NCBI GenBank assembly: GCA_020852055.1
Contig: JADZBP010000099.1
Coordinates: 1-35,894 of the forward strand
Origin: Candidatus Latescibacterota bacterium
GTDB lineage: Bacteria > Latescibacterota > UBA2968 > UBA8231
Reading direction: 5' to 3'
DNA: 35,894 nt
Every line of letters begins with the position of its first letter. Positions within the stretch are counted from its first letter, which is position 1. This document shows, piece by piece, positions 1-7,187 of the stretch. Under the pieces are notes generated by a model. It had not been told where the DNA came from, did not search any database, and saw nothing but the letters and a program-made list of their open reading frames with translations. The position numbers and the translations under genes are program-made.

Positions 1-1565
1 TCATCAAAAAACTCTCGGCAGCCAAGGACGAGGACGAGAAGGCCAAGCTGCAGTTGATCGGCCAGTTCGGGGTGGGTTTCTATTCGGTATTCATGGTGGC
101 CGAGCGGGTGGTGCTCACCACCCGGTCCGCCGACCCCGCGGCTGAGGCGGTGCAGTGGGAGTCCACCGGCGGGGGCACCTATACCCTGGGCCCGGCCGAC
201 CGTCAGGAACGCGGCACCGAGCTGAAGATCTACCTGCGCGCCGATTGTGAGGAGTACCTCGACGCCCACAAGCTGGAGCAGATCATCCGCCGCCACTCCG
301 ACTACGTGGGCTACCCCATCAAGGTGGCCGGCAAACAGGTGAATTCGGGATCGCCGCTGTGGACCAAGCCGCGCAGCCAGGTCACCGAGGAGCAGTACCA
401 CGAATTCTACACCCATATCAGCGGCGACCACGACAAACCCCTGGCCTACGAACACATCGCCGTGGACATGCCCATCCAGTTCCAGAGTGTGCTCTATATC
501 CCCAGGCAGTCGCCCATGGAACTGCTCTTCCGGCCCGAGCCGCGCATCGCCCTCGACCTGTACGTCAAGCGGGTCTTCATCCAGGACGACTGCAAGGAGT
601 TGCTGCCCATGTACCTGCGCTTCGTGCGCGGGGTGGTGGACTGCGACGACCTGCCGCTGAACGTGTCGCGCGAGACCCTGCAGCACAACCCGGTGGTGAC
701 CAAGATCCGCGCCAACCTGGTGCGCCGGCTGCTGGGCCTGATCGAAAAGATGGCGCAGGACCGAACCGAGGATTACCTGGTCTTCTGGCGGGCCTACGGC
801 ATCGTGCTGAAGGAGGGCATCGCCGCCGACCACGAGCACCACGACCTCTTGGCCCGCCTGCTGCGCTATTCCTCGTCCATGGGAGAAAACTCCGAAGCCC
901 TGGTCTCGCTGCAGGACTACCTCGACCGCATGAAGGATGGGCAGGAGAAGATCTACTACCTGGCCGGCGAGAAGGGCGCCGTGGCCCAGAGTCCCTTGCT
1001 CGACGCCTTCCGCCAGCGCGGTCTGGAGGTGCTCTTCCTCACCGACCCGGTGGACGAGTGGGTGATGAACCGCCTGGAGAAATTCGAGGGCAAGACCTTC
1101 CAGGCCATCGACGCCGAGGACGTGGACCTGGGCAAGGAACCCCGCATCGAGGGGGCGAAGGAGGATCGCGAGCAGACTGTCGAGTTGATCAGCTTCCTCA
1201 AGAAAACCCTGGCCGAGCGGGTGGCCGATGTGAAAGAGTCGCAGCGGCTCACCGACAGTCCCTGCGCCCTGGTCACCCCCAAAGGCGGGCTGAGCCACGA
1301 CATGGAGCGGCTGCGGAAGATGACTGACCGCCAGTTCTCGCCCAACCGGCGGGTGCTGGAGATCAACCCCCGCCACCCGGTGATCCGCAACCTGGGCGTG
1401 CACCTCGAAAAGAAGCGCCAGGGCGCCCAGCTTGAGGAGTGGGCCCACTTCCTGGTGGACTACGTGCTGCTCGGGGAAGGCACGGTGGAAGACCCGCAGC
1501 GGGTGGTGCGGAATATGAACACCATCATGAACGATGCCAGCGCCCACCTGGCAGAGGAGGCCTGA
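1..1565 (+). CDS. htpG: Molecular chaperone HtpG (bacterial Hsp90), 5'-truncated by the window edge
   Basis: HtpG is the cytoplasmic ATP-dependent Hsp90 chaperone. The reading frame is open from base 3, and about 520 residues are present. E. coli HtpG has 624, so roughly the first 100 residues, including the first ATP-binding motifs, lie upstream of the window. The first visible landmark is the family signature LIGQFGVGFYSVFMVA, the end of the N-terminal GHKL ATPase domain. Then come RGTELKIYLR, the middle-domain client and hydrolysis region with PLNVSRETLQ, and the C-terminal dimerisation domain with LEINPRHPVIRNL. The apparent TTG start at base 54 sits inside the conserved domain and is not a real start. 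The stop is at 1563-1565, and a strong ribosome binding site for proA is embedded in the last codons. Family assignment is secure; only the N-terminus is unseen. Confidence 0.97.
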   Translation, partial: IKKLSAAKDEDEKAKLQLIGQFGVGFYSVFMVAERVVLTTRSADPAAEAVQWESTGGGTYTLGPADRQERGTELKIYLRADCEEYLDAHKLEQIIRRHSDYVGYPIKVAGKQVNSGSPLWTKPRSQVTEEQYHEFYTHISGDHDKPLAYEHIAVDMPIQFQSVLYIPRQSPMELLFRPEPRIALDLYVKRVFIQDDCKELLPMYLRFVRGVVDCDDLPLNVSRETLQHNPVVTKIRANLVRRLLGLIEKMAQDRTEDYLVFWRAYGIVLKEGIAADHEHHDLLARLLRYSSSMGENSEALVSLQDYLDRMKDGQEKIYYLAGEKGAVAQSPLLDAFRQRGLEVLFLTDPVDEWVMNRLEKFEGKTFQAIDAEDVDLGKEPRIEGAKEDREQTVELISFLKKTLAERVADVKESQRLTDSPCALVTPKGGLSHDMERLRKMTDRQFSPNRRVLEINPRHPVIRNLGVHLEKKRQGAQLEEWAHFLVDYVLLGEGTVEDPQRVVRNMNTIMNDASAHLAEEA

Positions 1566-1566
1566 G

Positions 1567-2889
1567 GTGGACCTGCGCGACAGCGCCCGCCAGGCCCGCC
1601 AGGCGGCCCGGCAATTGGCGCTCTCCACCGGCGCCCAGCGCGACGCCGGCCTGGAGGCCATCGCCCTGGCTCTGGAAGCCCGGCGCGAAGAGATCCTCGC
1701 CGCCAACCGGCAGGATCTGGAAAATGCCGCCGCCTTGGTCGCCAGAGGCGAGTTGGCCCAGCCCCTGGTCAAACGCCTCGACCTGGGCGGGAAAAAGTTC
1801 GCTGCCATGGTCGAGATGGTGCGCAGCGTGCGGGGCCGGGCCGATCCCCTGGGCCGCACCCTGACGGCCACCGAGCTGGATACGGGCCTGCGCCTCTTTC
1901 GGGTCAGTGTGCCCATCGGGGTGATCGGGGTGATCTTCGAGTCGCGGCCCGACGCCCTGGTGCAGATCGCCGCCCTGTGCCTGAAGGCCGGCAACGCGGT
2001 GCTGCTCAAGGGCGGCCGCGAGGCGGCGCGCACCAACCAGGTGCTCTACGAGGTGATCGCCACGGCCACCGCCCGGGCCGGCCTGCCCCCGGGCTGGATC
2101 TGGCTCTTGGAAACCCGCGAGGAGGTGAAGGGGCTCCTGGCCCTCGACGAGTACCTCGACCTGATCATCCCGCGCGGTTCCAACGAGTTCGTGCGCTATA
2201 TCATGGAGAATACCCGCATCCCGGTGACCGGCCATGCCGACGGTATCTGCCACGTGTACGTGGACCAGGCCGCGGATCTGGACAAGGCGCTGCGCATCAG
2301 CGTGGATGCCAAGACCCAGTACGTGGCGGTCTGCAACGCCGCCGAGACCCTGCTGGTGCACCGCGATATCGCCGCGGCCTTCCTGGCGCGCGCGGTGCCG
2401 GCCCTGCGGGAGAAGAAGGTGGAGCTGCGGGGGGATGCCCTTGCCGCCGGGTTGGTGCCGGGCGCTTTTGCCCCGGCCACTGAGGAGGACTGGCGCACCG
2501 AGTACCTCGACTATATCCTCGCGGTGCGGGTGGTCGACAGCCTCGAGCAGGCCGTGGAGCACATCAACCACTACGGCAGCCATCACACCGACGCCATCGT
2601 CACCGAGGACCCCGCATCGGCCTCCCGTTTCCTGCAGGCGGTGGACTCGGCCTCGGTGATCCACAACGCCTCCACCCGTTTTGCCGATGGGTTTCGCTAT
2701 GGGTTGGGCGCCGAGGTGGGGATCAGCACCGGCCGGCTGCACAGCCGGGGGCCGGTGGGGTTGGAGGGGCTGACCAGCTACAAGTACATCCTCGAGGGGG
2801 ACGGCCACACGGTCGACGACTTTGAGGGGGCGCACCCACGCCCCTACGCCCACCACCCGCTCACGTCCACCTGGCGGCCTGCGGAATGA
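1567..2889 (+). CDS. proA: Gamma-glutamyl phosphate reductase (glutamate-5-semialdehyde dehydrogenase)
   Basis: This is the second enzyme of proline biosynthesis. It reduces L-glutamyl 5-phosphate with NADPH to glutamate 5-semialdehyde in the cytoplasm. The protein is about 440 residues, slightly longer than the usual 415-420 because of a short Pro/His-rich C-terminal tail. Aldehyde dehydrogenase-fold landmarks are [20 protein letters not shown], the nucleotide-binding LLKGGREA, the catalytic Cys256 in [12 protein letters not shown], and the ProA signature [15 protein letters not shown] near the end. I chose the GTG at 1567 because AGAGGAGG at 1553-1560 lies 6 bases upstream; the longer frame from 1534 would overlap htpG. 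It starts 1 base after the htpG stop, so the two are probably co-transcribed. The usual partner proB is not in the window. Confidence 0.96.
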   Translation: MDLRDSARQARQAARQLALSTGAQRDAGLEAIALALEARREEILAANRQDLENAAALVARGELAQPLVKRLDLGGKKFAAMVEMVRSVRGRADPLGRTLTATELDTGLRLFRVSVPIGVIGVIFESRPDALVQIAALCLKAGNAVLLKGGREAARTNQVLYEVIATATARAGLPPGWIWLLETREEVKGLLALDEYLDLIIPRGSNEFVRYIMENTRIPVTGHADGICHVYVDQAADLDKALRISVDAKTQYVAVCNAAETLLVHRDIAAAFLARAVPALREKKVELRGDALAAGLVPGAFAPATEEDWRTEYLDYILAVRVVDSLEQAVEHINHYGSHHTDAIVTEDPASASRFLQAVDSASVIHNASTRFADGFRYGLGAEVGISTGRLHSRGPVGLEGLTSYKYILEGDGHTVDDFEGAHPRPYAHHPLTSTWRPAE

Positions 2890-2899
2890 GAGGCAGATG

Positions 2900-3247
2900 A
2901 TGAAACAGGCCGGCGTGCCGATCAAACGGCACATCTTTCTGTGCGCCACCCCCACCAAGGCCAAGTGCCATCACGACGACACCGGGGCCCGCTGCTGGGA
3001 GTTCCTCAAGAAGCGGCTGCGCGAACTGGGGCTGGGCGACCCGCGGCAAGGGGGCATCCACCGCACCAAAGCGGATTGCCTCCGGGTCTGCGAGCGAGGC
3101 CCGGTGGCCGTGGTCTACCCCGAAGGGGTATGGTACCACTCCCTGACCCCCGAGGTGCTCGAACGCATCATCCAGGAGCACCTGATCGGCGGCCGGGTGG
3201 TGGAGCAGTATCTCACCCCCGAGCCCTTTCGCAACCTCGAGGCTTGA
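2900..3247 (+). CDS. Thioredoxin-like [2Fe-2S] ferredoxin
   Basis: A small electron-transfer protein of about 115 residues from the thioredoxin-fold [2Fe-2S] ferredoxin family (Aquifex Fd4 and NuoE-C-terminus type). Numbered from the 2900 ATG, it has the N-terminal HIFLC strand (Cys15), further cysteines at 23 and 32, and the paired C-terminal motif CLRVC (Cys60, Cys64), followed by [19 protein letters not shown], which is typical of the family. Four of the five cysteines should ligate the cluster; which of Cys23 or Cys32 is the second ligand is unclear. Two ATGs at 2897 and 2900 are possible. GAGAGG at 2888-2893 gives better spacing to 2900. The SD overlaps the proA stop codon, which suggests coupled translation. 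The redox partner is unknown. Confidence 0.85.
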   Translation: MKQAGVPIKRHIFLCATPTKAKCHHDDTGARCWEFLKKRLRELGLGDPRQGGIHRTKADCLRVCERGPVAVVYPEGVWYHSLTPEVLERIIQEHLIGGRVVEQYLTPEPFRNLEA

Positions 3248-3263
3248 GTTTCCCACAAAAGAA

Positions 3264-3302
3264 AACGCGGCGCCCCCTTGGGAGCGCCGCGTTAGCTTTT
3301 TT
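3264..3302. terminator. Bidirectional intrinsic terminator between ferredoxin gene and csp1
   Basis: A perfect 10-bp stem (3264-3273 with 3284-3293, AACGCGGCGC arm, 10-base loop) is followed on the plus strand by six T (3297-3302). On the minus strand it is followed by TTTTCTTTT. It can therefore end both the htpG-proA-ferredoxin transcript and the converging cold-shock transcript. Confidence 0.88.
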
Positions 3303-3309
3303 AGCCGGT

Positions 3310-3331
3310 CAAAGGGGCCGAGGCCCCTTTG
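3310..3331 (-). other. GC-rich 10-bp hairpin just downstream of csp1
   Basis: CAAAGGGGCC (3310-3319) pairs perfectly with GGCCCCTTTG (3322-3331). It lies 6 bases past the csp1 stop and is not followed by a T run. It probably acts as a 3'-end stabilising or pausing stem upstream of the terminator at 3264-3302. Confidence 0.6.
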
Positions 3332-3337
3332 TGGTGC

Positions 3338-3550
3338 CTAGTTCGACAGGGTTACGTCCTGAGCCTGGGGGCCCTTCTGGCCCTCGACGACTTCGAACTC
3401 AACTGCCTGTCCTTCGCCTAGGGAACGGAAACCCTCGCCGCGAATGGCGCTGTAGTGGACGAAAACATCGCCGCCGTTGGCGCGGGTGATAAAGCCGTAA
3501 CCCTTGGCGTCGTTGAACCACTTGACCGAGCCGGTCTCGCGCTGTGCCAT
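3338..3550 (-). CDS. Cold-shock protein, CspA family (copy 1)
   Basis: A 70-residue single cold-shock domain that binds single-stranded RNA and DNA and acts as an RNA chaperone. Both ribonucleoprotein motifs are present: RNP1 as KGYGFI, inside [14 protein letters not shown], and RNP2 as DVFVHY. The length is exactly that of CspA. A ribosome binding site (GGAGGT, 9 bases before the ATG) is visible on the minus strand. It is nearly identical to the second copy at 3678-3890: the proteins differ by V/I in RNP2 and by G/A in the RSLGEGQ/RSLAEGQ segment. It is preceded by its own structured leader. Which E. coli csp paralogue it corresponds to cannot be decided from sequence alone. Confidence 0.96.
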   Translation of the reverse strand: MAQRETGSVKWFNDAKGYGFITRANGGDVFVHYSAIRGEGFRSLGEGQAVEFEVVEGQKGPQAQDVTLSN

Positions 3551-3604
3551 GAGAAAAATACCTCCATGATGGTGAACTGTTGAGACAGGGCGTTCCGAAC
3601 CACT

Positions 3605-3655
3605 CGCGGGGTAGGATCTACTTCGGGTAGTAAGCTACTGCGGGGTAGAACGGCT
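3605..3655 (-). repeat. Leader of csp1 with GTAG/CTAC mini-hairpin repeats
   Basis: On the minus strand, the untranslated region before csp1 holds two complete units of the motif found before csp2: GTAG-(3 nt)-CTAC at 3611-3621 and GTAG-(4 nt)-CTAC at 3627-3638. A half unit lies at 3645-3648. The flanking bases (CAGCCGTTCTA on one side, CCCCGCGAG on the other) also match the csp2 leader, so leader and gene were duplicated together. Role in cold induction is inferred. Confidence 0.7.
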
Positions 3656-3669
3656 GCCACGTGTATGAA

Positions 3670-3695
3670 GTGACCTCTCAGTTAGAGAGCGTCAC
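3670..3695 (-). other. Hairpin spanning the csp2 stop codon
   Basis: GTGAC-CTCTC (3670-3679) pairs with GAGAG-C-GTCAC (3685-3695) with one bulged base and encloses the csp2 TGA (3678-3680). No T run follows on the minus strand, so it is a weak terminator at best. It may be an attenuator or stabilising stem between the two csp genes. Confidence 0.5.
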
Positions 3696-3890
3696 GTCCT
3701 GGGCCTGAGGGCCTTTCTGGCCTTCGACCACTTCGAACTCGACTGCCTGTCCTTCGGCGAGAGAACGGAACCCCTCGCCGCGAATAGCGCTATAGTGGAT
3801 AAAAACATCACCACCATTGGCGCGGGTAATGAAGCCGTAACCCTTGGCATCGTTAAACCACTTAACGGAACCGGTTTCGCGCTGAGCCAT
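3678..3890 (-). CDS. Cold-shock protein, CspA family (copy 2)
   Basis: A 70-residue cold-shock domain with RNP1 KGYGFI and RNP2 DVFIHY. The ATG at 3888-3890 is chosen because AAGGAGGTGA lies 8 bases upstream on the minus strand. An upstream in-frame extension (18 residues) would run through this ribosome binding site and lacks similarity to copy 1, so it is rejected. Synonymous differences from copy 1 are scattered, so the duplication is not brand new. The leader has four hairpin repeats against two and a half for copy 1, and a promoter candidate lies upstream, so this may be the proximal gene of a csp2-csp1 transcript. Confidence 0.96.
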   Translation of the reverse strand: MAQRETGSVKWFNDAKGYGFITRANGGDVFIHYSAIRGEGFRSLAEGQAVEFEVVEGQKGPQAQDVTLSN

Positions 3891-3954
3891 GGATGAATCA
3901 CCTCCTTCTGACATAAGATTGGGATATGGTACGAAGCCTTCCAAACCTCTCGCG

Positions 3955-4020
3955 GGGTAGGAATCTACTTCGGGGTAGGATCTAATTCGGGGTAGGGATC
4001 TACTTCAGGTAGGCTCTACT
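3955..4020 (-). repeat. Leader of csp2: four tandem 17-18 bp GTAG/CTAC hairpin units
   Basis: On the plus strand the unit reads CGGGGTAGGATCTACTT. Its copies are anchored at GTAG positions 3957, 3975, 3992 and 4009, giving a period of 18, 17 and 17 bases. Three of the four can form a 4-bp GTAG/CTAC stem with a 3-4 base loop; the second has a CTAA variant. As RNA on the minus strand this is a row of tiny hairpins between the promoter and the ribosome binding site of csp2. Confidence 0.8.
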
Positions 4021-4057
4021 CGGATTAGAACGGCTGTTTTAAAGGCTGCGAGTGTTC

Positions 4058-4090
4058 AGTATAGTATATGACAAAAAAGTAAAAAAGCAA
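4058..4090 (-). promoter_or_regulatory. Candidate sigma-70-type promoter for csp2
   Basis: On the minus strand TTGCTT (4085-4090) is followed after 16 bases by TATACT (4063-4068). An overlapping second TATACT lies at 4058-4063. The promoter would overlap the rpsU terminator and produce a leader of about 160 bases, similar in length to the long leader of E. coli cspA mRNA. Confidence 0.55.
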
Positions 4091-4110
4091 CCTAATATTT
4101 CGCCGGTTGC
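4081..4110 (-). terminator. Intrinsic terminator downstream of rpsU
   Basis: GCAACC (4087-4092) pairs with GGTTGC (4105-4110). On the minus strand the stem is followed by six T, then AC, then six more T. It lies 45 bases past the rpsU stop. A shorter CTTTTT on the plus side could give weak termination the other way. Confidence 0.8.
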
Positions 4111-4155
4111 CTTTTTAGGCTTCGATAGGGTGGAGCAGGAAGGCCACGGGAGCGA

Positions 4156-4434
4156 TTATCTGCCGACGGGTTTGCGGCGATCAGCCCCTCCCTTGCGATC
4201 CGCAGCCTTGCGCTCCTTCCGCTCCGCCATCGGGAACTCGGCCAGGCGCAGGGCCTTCTTCTGGCGGCGGATGCTCTTCTGCTTGTCTATCTTCTTCTGC
4301 ACCGACGGTTTAGTGTAGAAGCGCTTCTTCTTCAGGTCGCGCAGCAGGCCGGTCTTCTTGGTCTTGACCGAGAACCGCCGCAGCGCCTTCTCAAAGGGCT
4401 CGTCGGCATAAACTTCGACACTGAAGTTGATCAT
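4156..4434 (-). CDS. rpsU: 30S ribosomal protein S21
   Basis: S21 is a small basic protein of the 30S platform that helps mRNA base pair with the anti-Shine-Dalgarno sequence during initiation. The 92-residue product begins with VEVYADEPFEKALRRF, followed by the conserved basic helix region RDLKKKRFYTKPS. It is about 20-25 residues longer than typical S21 (64-71). The extra length is a Lys/Arg-rich C-terminal tail, a kind of extension common in S21. AGGGA precedes the ATG by about 8-9 bases on the minus strand. Its position just upstream of two cold-shock genes groups it with translation and cold-adaptation functions. Confidence 0.95.
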   Translation of the reverse strand: MINFSVEVYADEPFEKALRRFSVKTKKTGLLRDLKKKRFYTKPSVQKKIDKQKSIRRQKKALRLAEFPMAERKERKAADRKGGADRRKPVGR

Positions 4435-4649
4435 TGTAAACCATCCCTGAGAGCTAAAAATCAGTAGGATTACACCAAAGACCTGTTGCCGGGCGTGACT
4501 TCAGTCACGGCGCAGGGGTCCGATAAAAATAGGCGTTGGACCGGACTTGGGCAAGCCCTGCGGGGCCTCGGAATGTATTTTGTGCCGTGTTCCGGTGGCG
4601 GCCTATACGGGAGTTTAGGTTCTCAAACCGGGGATGATGTTTCTGTAAA
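4435..4649. other. Non-coding gap between rpsU and the 2OG oxygenase, with a 7-bp palindrome
   Basis: No credible coding frame is seen in this stretch. It contains a near-perfect inverted repeat, CGTGACT-TC-AGTCACG, at 4494-4509, about 60-75 bases upstream of rpsU. This is suited to a dimeric regulator or a short stem in the rpsU leader. A TGTAAT on the minus strand, closer to rpsU, could be a -10 element, but I find no good -35. I cannot match the region to a known RNA family. Confidence 0.4.
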
Positions 4650-5483
4650 TCAAGACCAAACAAAGACTTCTGGTTGTTCCGGGGAGTAGCCAATAAAAAC
4701 TGCCAACACGATCCTGGGCAGGTCGCCCGGTACGGCCGGCACCTCGTGAATACAGCGGGTATTGAAGAAGTAGAGGTCACCTGGTTCGAGGTCTACCCGG
4801 CAATGGGCGATGTTGTTCTCGGCCGCATACTGGTGAAAGGTGTTGTCGGCGATATGGGGCTGGATCTGAGGGGTCCACAGGCACTGGTGCAGGATGGCCT
4901 GGGTGCTTTCGCCCTGGTGGGTGGCGTTCTGGAAACAGAGCACTCCGGCAAACTGGTGGAGGTAGCGGGAGACGGCATAGTTGAAGCGTTCTTCTCGCAA
5001 CACCACGTGGTCGATGTGGGGGCGGTAGGTATGGCCGGTGTAATGGATGCGGAAGATGGCTGGCCCGTACTGGCGGCCATCGGGCTCGCGGGCCACCAGC
5101 ACCTGGTGCTCTCCGGCCAGGGTCTGGAGGGCGGCGTAGATCGTCTGCACCGGATCGTCGAAGCCGGCGAAGAGGGTCGAGAAGAGTTGGCGGGTGCCGG
5201 CGGCGTGCTGCAGAAAGCGTTCCTGATCCGCGCCTAGATTGCCCAGGCTGGTGCCGATGTCGATGCGGGACCGGGTATCCTTGCCCGAGGTATCCTGTGG
5301 ATCGCGGATCAGGCCCTGGTCGATGAAACGCCGGATCAGGCCCTGGCAATGGGCTGGGTCGAAGGCCCGGCGCAGGACGAAGGCGGGTACCTGGGTCTCG
5401 GCCAGGGCGCGCAGGGGGTCTGGGTACTGGGAGCGGAGGGTCTGCAGCTTCGTTTCGACCGGGGTCCAAGGGGCGGCGGGCAT
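4650..5483 (-). CDS. Fe(II)/2-oxoglutarate-dependent oxygenase-like protein
   Basis: A 277-residue cytoplasmic protein with the double-stranded beta-helix facial triad: HID (His156, Asp158) in RPHIDHVVLREE, and distal His246 in NTRCIHEVPA. Arg257 follows in DLPRIVLAVFIGYSP, the position that usually holds the 2-oxoglutarate carboxylate. LEPGDLYFFNTRCIHEV is the typical GD-F-H stretch of hydroxylases. The substrate is not predictable; prolyl/aspartyl hydroxylase-like or small-metabolite hydroxylation are both open. The ATG at 5483 is preferred over the upstream GTG at 5531 because AGGAG lies 6 bases before it. It is divergent from the PhyH gene at 5604. Confidence 0.82.
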   Translation of the reverse strand: MPAAPWTPVETKLQTLRSQYPDPLRALAETQVPAFVLRRAFDPAHCQGLIRRFIDQGLIRDPQDTSGKDTRSRIDIGTSLGNLGADQERFLQHAAGTRQLFSTLFAGFDDPVQTIYAALQTLAGEHQVLVAREPDGRQYGPAIFRIHYTGHTYRPHIDHVVLREERFNYAVSRYLHQFAGVLCFQNATHQGESTQAILHQCLWTPQIQPHIADNTFHQYAAENNIAHCRVDLEPGDLYFFNTRCIHEVPAVPGDLPRIVLAVFIGYSPEQPEVFVWS

Positions 5484-5508
5484 GGAGATCTCCTGGGTGA
5501 GTTGGCCT

Positions 5509-5538
5509 AATCTATTCAGGGGGAGGGACACGGGTCAA
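5509..5538 (-). promoter_or_regulatory. Candidate promoter for the minus-strand 2OG oxygenase
   Basis: On the minus strand TTGACC (5533-5538), an 18-base spacer and TAGATT (5509-5514) precede the ATG at 5483. This would leave a leader of about 20 bases containing the AGGAG site. Confidence 0.5.
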
Positions 5539-5603
5539 ACCGCTGGCTTGCCCCATCGGGTGAACTGGTGCAGATTGGGGCACCCTAAAACAGGAGATGC
5601 CGC

Positions 5604-6437
5604 ATGCCCCCCATCGACAATGCCATGCCCGACCTGGAGCGCCGTCTGGAGTTTACTCCGGCGTCGGAGGATCGCGCCGCCAAACTTAGCCGGCAACAGG
5701 TGCGGGAATATAATGAGAAAGGCTTCGTGTTCCCTCTGGAGGTATTCAGCCCGGAGGAGGCCATCGCCAACCGGCGCTACTTTGACCAGCTCATGGAACA
5801 GGCGGCCCAGACCGGCTGGAACAGCTACTCGATCAATGGCTGGCATCAGCACTGCGCCGGCATCCACGACCTGGTGACCGAACCCCGTATCCTCGATTAT
5901 GTCCAGGATCTGCTGGGTGAAGATCTGGTCTGCTGGGGCACCCACTACTTCTGCAAGATGCCCGGGGACGGCAAGCGGGTCAGCTGGCACCAGGACGCTT
6001 CCTACTGGCCCCTCACCCCCAGTCAGACGGTCACGGTCTGGCTGGCCATCGACGACGCCGACCTGGAGAACGGCGCCATGCAGGTCGTTCCCGGCTCCCA
6101 CCGCCACGGGCAGATTTCCTTTGAGCCCAGCGCGGTCGAGGAGAGCAACGTGCTCAACCAGACCGTACACGGGGCGGAGCAGTACGGTGGGGCGCCGGTG
6201 GCCTTTGCCATGAAGGCGGGCCAGATCTCGCTGCACTCCGACCTGCTGCTGCACGGCTCAGAACCCAATCACTCCCAGCGCCGCCGCTGTGGCCTGACCA
6301 TGCGTTTCGTGCCGCCCCAGGTGCGGGCCCACCGCGGGTGGAACGGCCGTTCGGTGATCTGCCGGGGCCGCGACCCGGAGGGGCACTGGGCCCACGTGCC
6401 CCGACCCGCCGGCGAGCAGATTCCGGCCAAGGGGTGA
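5604..6437 (+). CDS. Phytanoyl-CoA dioxygenase (PhyH) family protein
   Basis: A non-haem Fe(II)/2-oxoglutarate dioxygenase of the PhyH/EctD superfamily, 277 residues. Iron ligands are visible as His129-x-Asp131 in SWHQDASYWPL and His217 in LLLHGSEPNHSQRRRCGLTM, where the following Arg should bind 2-oxoglutarate. LENGAMQVVPGSH is the family's classic central motif. Bacterial members hydroxylate diverse small molecules, so phytanoyl-CoA is only a family name here. AGGAG lies about 7 bases before the ATG. The family is especially abundant in Latescibacterota and related lineages, which supports the taxonomic guess. It is unrelated in detail to the divergent oxygenase at 4650-5483, although both share the fold. 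Confidence 0.9.
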   Translation: MPPIDNAMPDLERRLEFTPASEDRAAKLSRQQVREYNEKGFVFPLEVFSPEEAIANRRYFDQLMEQAAQTGWNSYSINGWHQHCAGIHDLVTEPRILDYVQDLLGEDLVCWGTHYFCKMPGDGKRVSWHQDASYWPLTPSQTVTVWLAIDDADLENGAMQVVPGSHRHGQISFEPSAVEESNVLNQTVHGAEQYGGAPVAFAMKAGQISLHSDLLLHGSEPNHSQRRRCGLTMRFVPPQVRAHRGWNGRSVICRGRDPEGHWAHVPRPAGEQIPAKG

Positions 6438-6529
6438 GGGTGCTTTTGCGTTCAGGGGGAGGTTTGAGCATTTTATTTAACATTGAATCATTTTACTCCC
6501 CCGACTCCTGCAATAGTTAGAGGCATCTG

Positions 6530-6979
6530 ATGGGCAGCCATTACCCGGGCACCGAGGGCGAGGTTCGCGCCCTCAACGCATATATCAAACTGCTGCGCGC
6601 CGCCGAGTCCTTGAACGCGCGCATGAGCCAGAAGGTGGCGGCCCACCGCCTGACCCTGAGCCAGTTCGGGGTGCTGGAGGTCCTTTGCCATCTGGGGCCG
6701 CTGCCGCAGTGCAAGCTGGGGGAAAAGCTGCTCAAGAGCAGCGGCAATATCACCATGGTGGTGGATAATCTGGAAAAGCTGGGTCTGGTGGAGCGCCGGC
6801 GCGATAGCGGTGACCGGCGGGTGGTCACCGTACACCTGACGCCGGAAGGGCGCGCGTTGATCGAGCGGATCTTCCCCGAGCATGTGGCGATCATCCTTGA
6901 GGAAATGGGGGTACTGGAGGGGGGGGAGCAGGATGCCTTGGCCCGGCTGTGCCGCAAGGTGGGCCTCAAAGGCGGCTGA
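6530..6979 (+). CDS. MarR-family transcriptional regulator
   Basis: A 149-residue winged helix-turn-helix regulator. The recognition region is SQFGVLEVLCHLGPLPQCKLGEKLLKSSGNITMVVDNLEKLGLVER, shown here only by its ends: SQFGVLEVL and VVDNLEKLGLVER. The wing is RDSGDRRVVTVHLTPEGRAL, a hallmark of MarR. Family members bind palindromic operators as dimers and are released by phenolic ligands or oxidation. The only Cys residues I see are in VLCHLG, PQCKL and RLCRKV; whether any is redox-active is unknown. It follows the PhyH gene by 92 bases, which include an unusually AT-rich stretch at 6470-6495, a likely promoter or operator region. Its targets may be itself and the neighbouring oxygenases. 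Confidence 0.92.
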   Translation: MGSHYPGTEGEVRALNAYIKLLRAAESLNARMSQKVAAHRLTLSQFGVLEVLCHLGPLPQCKLGEKLLKSSGNITMVVDNLEKLGLVERRRDSGDRRVVTVHLTPEGRALIERIFPEHVAIILEEMGVLEGGEQDALARLCRKVGLKGG

Positions 6980-6998
6980 GAGCGGGGCAACCTGCCAT

Positions 6999-7027
6999 GC
7001 CCTCAGGGGCGCGTTTTTTTGCGCGCC
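6999..7027 (+). terminator. Probable terminator after the marR-type gene
   Basis: A short GCCC/GGGC stem (6999-7010) is followed by GCG and seven T (7014-7020). A second overlapping stem GGCGCG/CGCGCC (7008-7027) uses the T run as its loop. The two are mutually exclusive. Strength is uncertain because the stem preceding the T run is only 4 bp. Confidence 0.45.
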
Positions 7028-7087
7028 TCCGAGACTTTGAGGCCTGGTCCGGCGTCCTAAGTAGGGACTTGTCGGTATTGGCGTTGA

Positions 7088-7116
7088 TTGTCAAGGCAGA
7101 CGAAAAAGAGAATACT
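7088..7116 (+). promoter_or_regulatory. Candidate promoter for the M6 metalloprotease gene
   Basis: TTGTCA (7088-7093), a 17-base spacer and AATACT (7111-7116), about 70 bases before the ATG at 7188. The -35 matches consensus at five of six positions and the -10 at four of six. Confidence 0.45.
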
Positions 7117-7187
7117 CTAACATAGGGGAGGCTCAACCGCCTCTTCCGCTGTGGCGCGGTGCTCAGTCTGGCGACAAGAGAGGTCCC

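Noticed and set aside
1534-1566. Upstream ATG for proA overlapping htpG
   Set aside because: The GTG at 1567 has a near-perfect ribosome binding site at ideal spacing, and the extra residues are the out-of-frame end of htpG.
3891-3944. N-terminal extension of cold-shock protein copy 2
   Set aside because: The extension would translate through the strong AAGGAGGTGA site and has no counterpart in copy 1 or in the CspA family.
3955-4020. Short regularly spaced repeats resembling a CRISPR array
   Set aside because: Units of 17-18 bases are contiguous with no spacers of unique sequence, there are no cas genes, and a related shorter set lies before the neighbouring csp gene.
4435-4649. Possible structured small RNA (6S or SRP RNA) upstream of rpsU
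   Set aside because: I could not find the conserved SRP tetraloop region or a 6S-like long hairpin; only a 7-bp palindrome is clear.
4486-4689. Small plus-strand frame of about 67 codons between rpsU and the 2OG oxygenase
   Set aside because: No ribosome binding site and no recognisable sequence features, and it runs into the 3' end of the oxygenase gene on the other strand.
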